Below, one piece after another: positions 5,145 through 5,991 of a stretch of 5,991 bases of DNA. Where the stretch lies: contig SKXU01000054.1 in the NCBI GenBank assembly GCA_007128245.1, forward strand, positions 1 through 5,991, in the 5' to 3' direction. The translations under genes and the position numbers were made by a program. Each line of letters starts with the position of its first letter. Positions within the stretch are counted from its first letter, which is position 1. The stretch comes from Candidatus Woesearchaeota archaeon. Lineage in GTDB: Archaea > Nanobdellota > Nanobdellia > Woesearchaeales > SKIA01. A model generated the notes under the pieces. It did no database searches, was not told the origin of the DNA, and was given only the letters and a program-made list of their open reading frames with translations.

Positions 5145-5991
5145 GTTCGATCCCTTCAAGGTCGTCACGACTGACTTTGTGCTCATCACCCGTTCTCATG
5201 TTGCGGAGCGTTACTTCATTGTTCTCAAAATCTTTTGGACCGAGGATGATGACGAATGGAATACCGAGTTTGTCTGCGTAATCAAGGTTTTTACTAATGG
5301 ATCGCTCCATCACGTCAATGTCTGTATTGATCCCTTGTGCACGCAGTTTATCCGCGATTTCTGCCGCTTCTCGTGTTGTCTTGATGGGCGCAATAAACAC
5401 TTGTGTTGCTGTTTTGTCAAAGCGTTGTTTTTCTTGTAACAGTGCGTCAGTGAGCGGGTCTATGCCAATACTTATTCCTACTGCGGGGATGTGCGTGTTT
5501 TCTCCCACCATTGCACCGATGATGTTGTCGTATCGTCCTCCTGCGCACACGCTTGACGTGATGGCGTTGTCTATGAGGAATCCTTCGTAGATTGTTCCGG
5601 TGTAGTAGTTGAGTCCTCGTGCCAGGGTAGGTTCAAAAGATACGTGTGCTTGCTCTGAGAGGTACGCGAGCACTTCTCGTAGTTCATCTATTCCTTCATG
5701 TGATCCGATGTGCTCTTCGATGTGTTTGAGTTTGCCGTTGTCTGTACCTTCTACTGTGAGTATGGTAAAGAGGGTGTCTATTTGTTCGTGTGACGCAATC
5801 TTTGAGAGTTCTGCACGCACTGCTTCTTCTCCTTGTTTTGCGAGTTTATCGATTGCAATGATTGCTTTATGGCTATCTGTGATGCCTGTGTGTGCAATGA
5901 TTGCTTTGAGAAGCTTGACATTATTGACTTTAATGACGTACGCAAACGGCAGTGTTGCGAGAATATCGGACGCTGTTTTCATGCATTCAGC
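5131..5991 (-). CDS. hisS: Histidyl-tRNA synthetase, C-terminal part (5' end beyond the window)
   Basis: This class II aminoacyl-tRNA synthetase attaches histidine to tRNA-His in the cytoplasm. About 286 residues are in view. The frame stays open through the right edge (three codons beyond the Met codon at 5982-5980, reading Ala-Glu-Cys). That Met is therefore internal, and the N-terminal third with class II motifs 1 and 2 lies outside. Counting from that Met, visible signatures are VIKVNN (16-21), the histidine-specific loop ARGLNYYTG (121-129), SSVCAGGRYDN (143-153), and motif 3 around GISIGIDPL (169-177) with the preceding PAVG. An anticodon-binding domain follows from about 192, ending near the stop. 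The histidine loop carries Asn where most enzymes have Asp (RGLDYY). It is followed by pyrH after 22 bases, probably partly co-transcribed. Confidence 0.93.
   Translation of the reverse strand, partial: AECMKTASDILATLPFAYVIKVNNVKLLKAIIAHTGITDSHKAIIAIDKLAKQGEEAVRAELSKIASHEQIDTLFTILTVEGTDNGKLKHIEEHIGSHEGIDELREVLAYLSEQAHVSFEPTLARGLNYYTGTIYEGFLIDNAITSSVCAGGRYDNIIGAMVGENTHIPAVGISIGIDPLTDALLQEKQRFDKTATQVFIAPIKTTREAAEIADKLRAQGINTDIDVMERSISKNLDYADKLGIPFVIILGPKDFENNEVTLRNMRTGDEHKVSRDDLEGIELNTY

Noticed and set aside
5179..5590. Plus-strand open frames opposite hisS
   Set aside because: They are shadows of the conserved anticodon-binding and motif 3 regions of hisS, with no independent signals.
5980..5982. 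ATG as the true start of hisS
   Set aside because: The frame stays open to the window edge, and the catalytic N-terminal portion with class II motifs 1 and 2 would be missing. This Met is internal to a longer gene.
1..5991. Defence system, mobile element, CRISPR array or RNA gene
   Set aside because: I found no repeat-spacer pattern, transposase or integrase motif, long terminal inverted repeats or tRNA cloverleaf. The genes are conserved housekeeping functions.

Overview
The window reads as ordinary archaeal chromosome carrying housekeeping genes. The archaeal calls are firm: a proteasome beta subunit with a short propeptide, a KH-domain beta-CASP ribonuclease of the aCPSF1/FttA type, a type II methionine aminopeptidase, an archaeal-type UMP kinase, and TATA-box promoters without Shine-Dalgarno sites. 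Some sequence details (the FPAQ stretch in the aminopeptidase, the small single-pass S26 peptidase) remind me of DPANN lineages such as Woesearchaeota or Pacearchaeota. That placement is an impression from memory and was not tested.

Layout. Positions 1-70 hold a TATA promoter and a short leader with a hairpin. psmB (71-709) and fttA (717-2612) follow, 7 bases apart, as one transcription unit that ends in a T8 tract directly after the fttA stop. Positions 2613-2716 are an AT-rich spacer with an inverted repeat and a promoter placed for a leaderless transcript. Next come a membrane-anchored S26 signal-peptidase-like gene (2717-3190) and an unrecognised 126-residue gene (3190-3570) that shares one base with it. 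map (3596-4498) has its own leaderless-type promoter overlapping the previous stop codon. On the minus strand, hisS (partial, running off the right edge) is followed by pyrH, which converges on map and overlaps its 3' end by 23 bases. No stretch longer than about 105 bases lacks a gene, and I see no tRNA, rRNA, mobile element, CRISPR or phage gene.

The genes cover protein quality and processing (proteasome, N-terminal Met removal, membrane peptidase), transcription termination (FttA), pyrimidine nucleotide supply (UMP kinase) and histidine charging. No multi-gene novel system is evident. The least explained parts are the two-gene S26-peptidase/126-residue cassette, the hairpin at the predicted 5' end of the psmB-fttA mRNA, and the repeated compact arrangement of an AAAC element, a TATA box and a start codon about 25 bases downstream.
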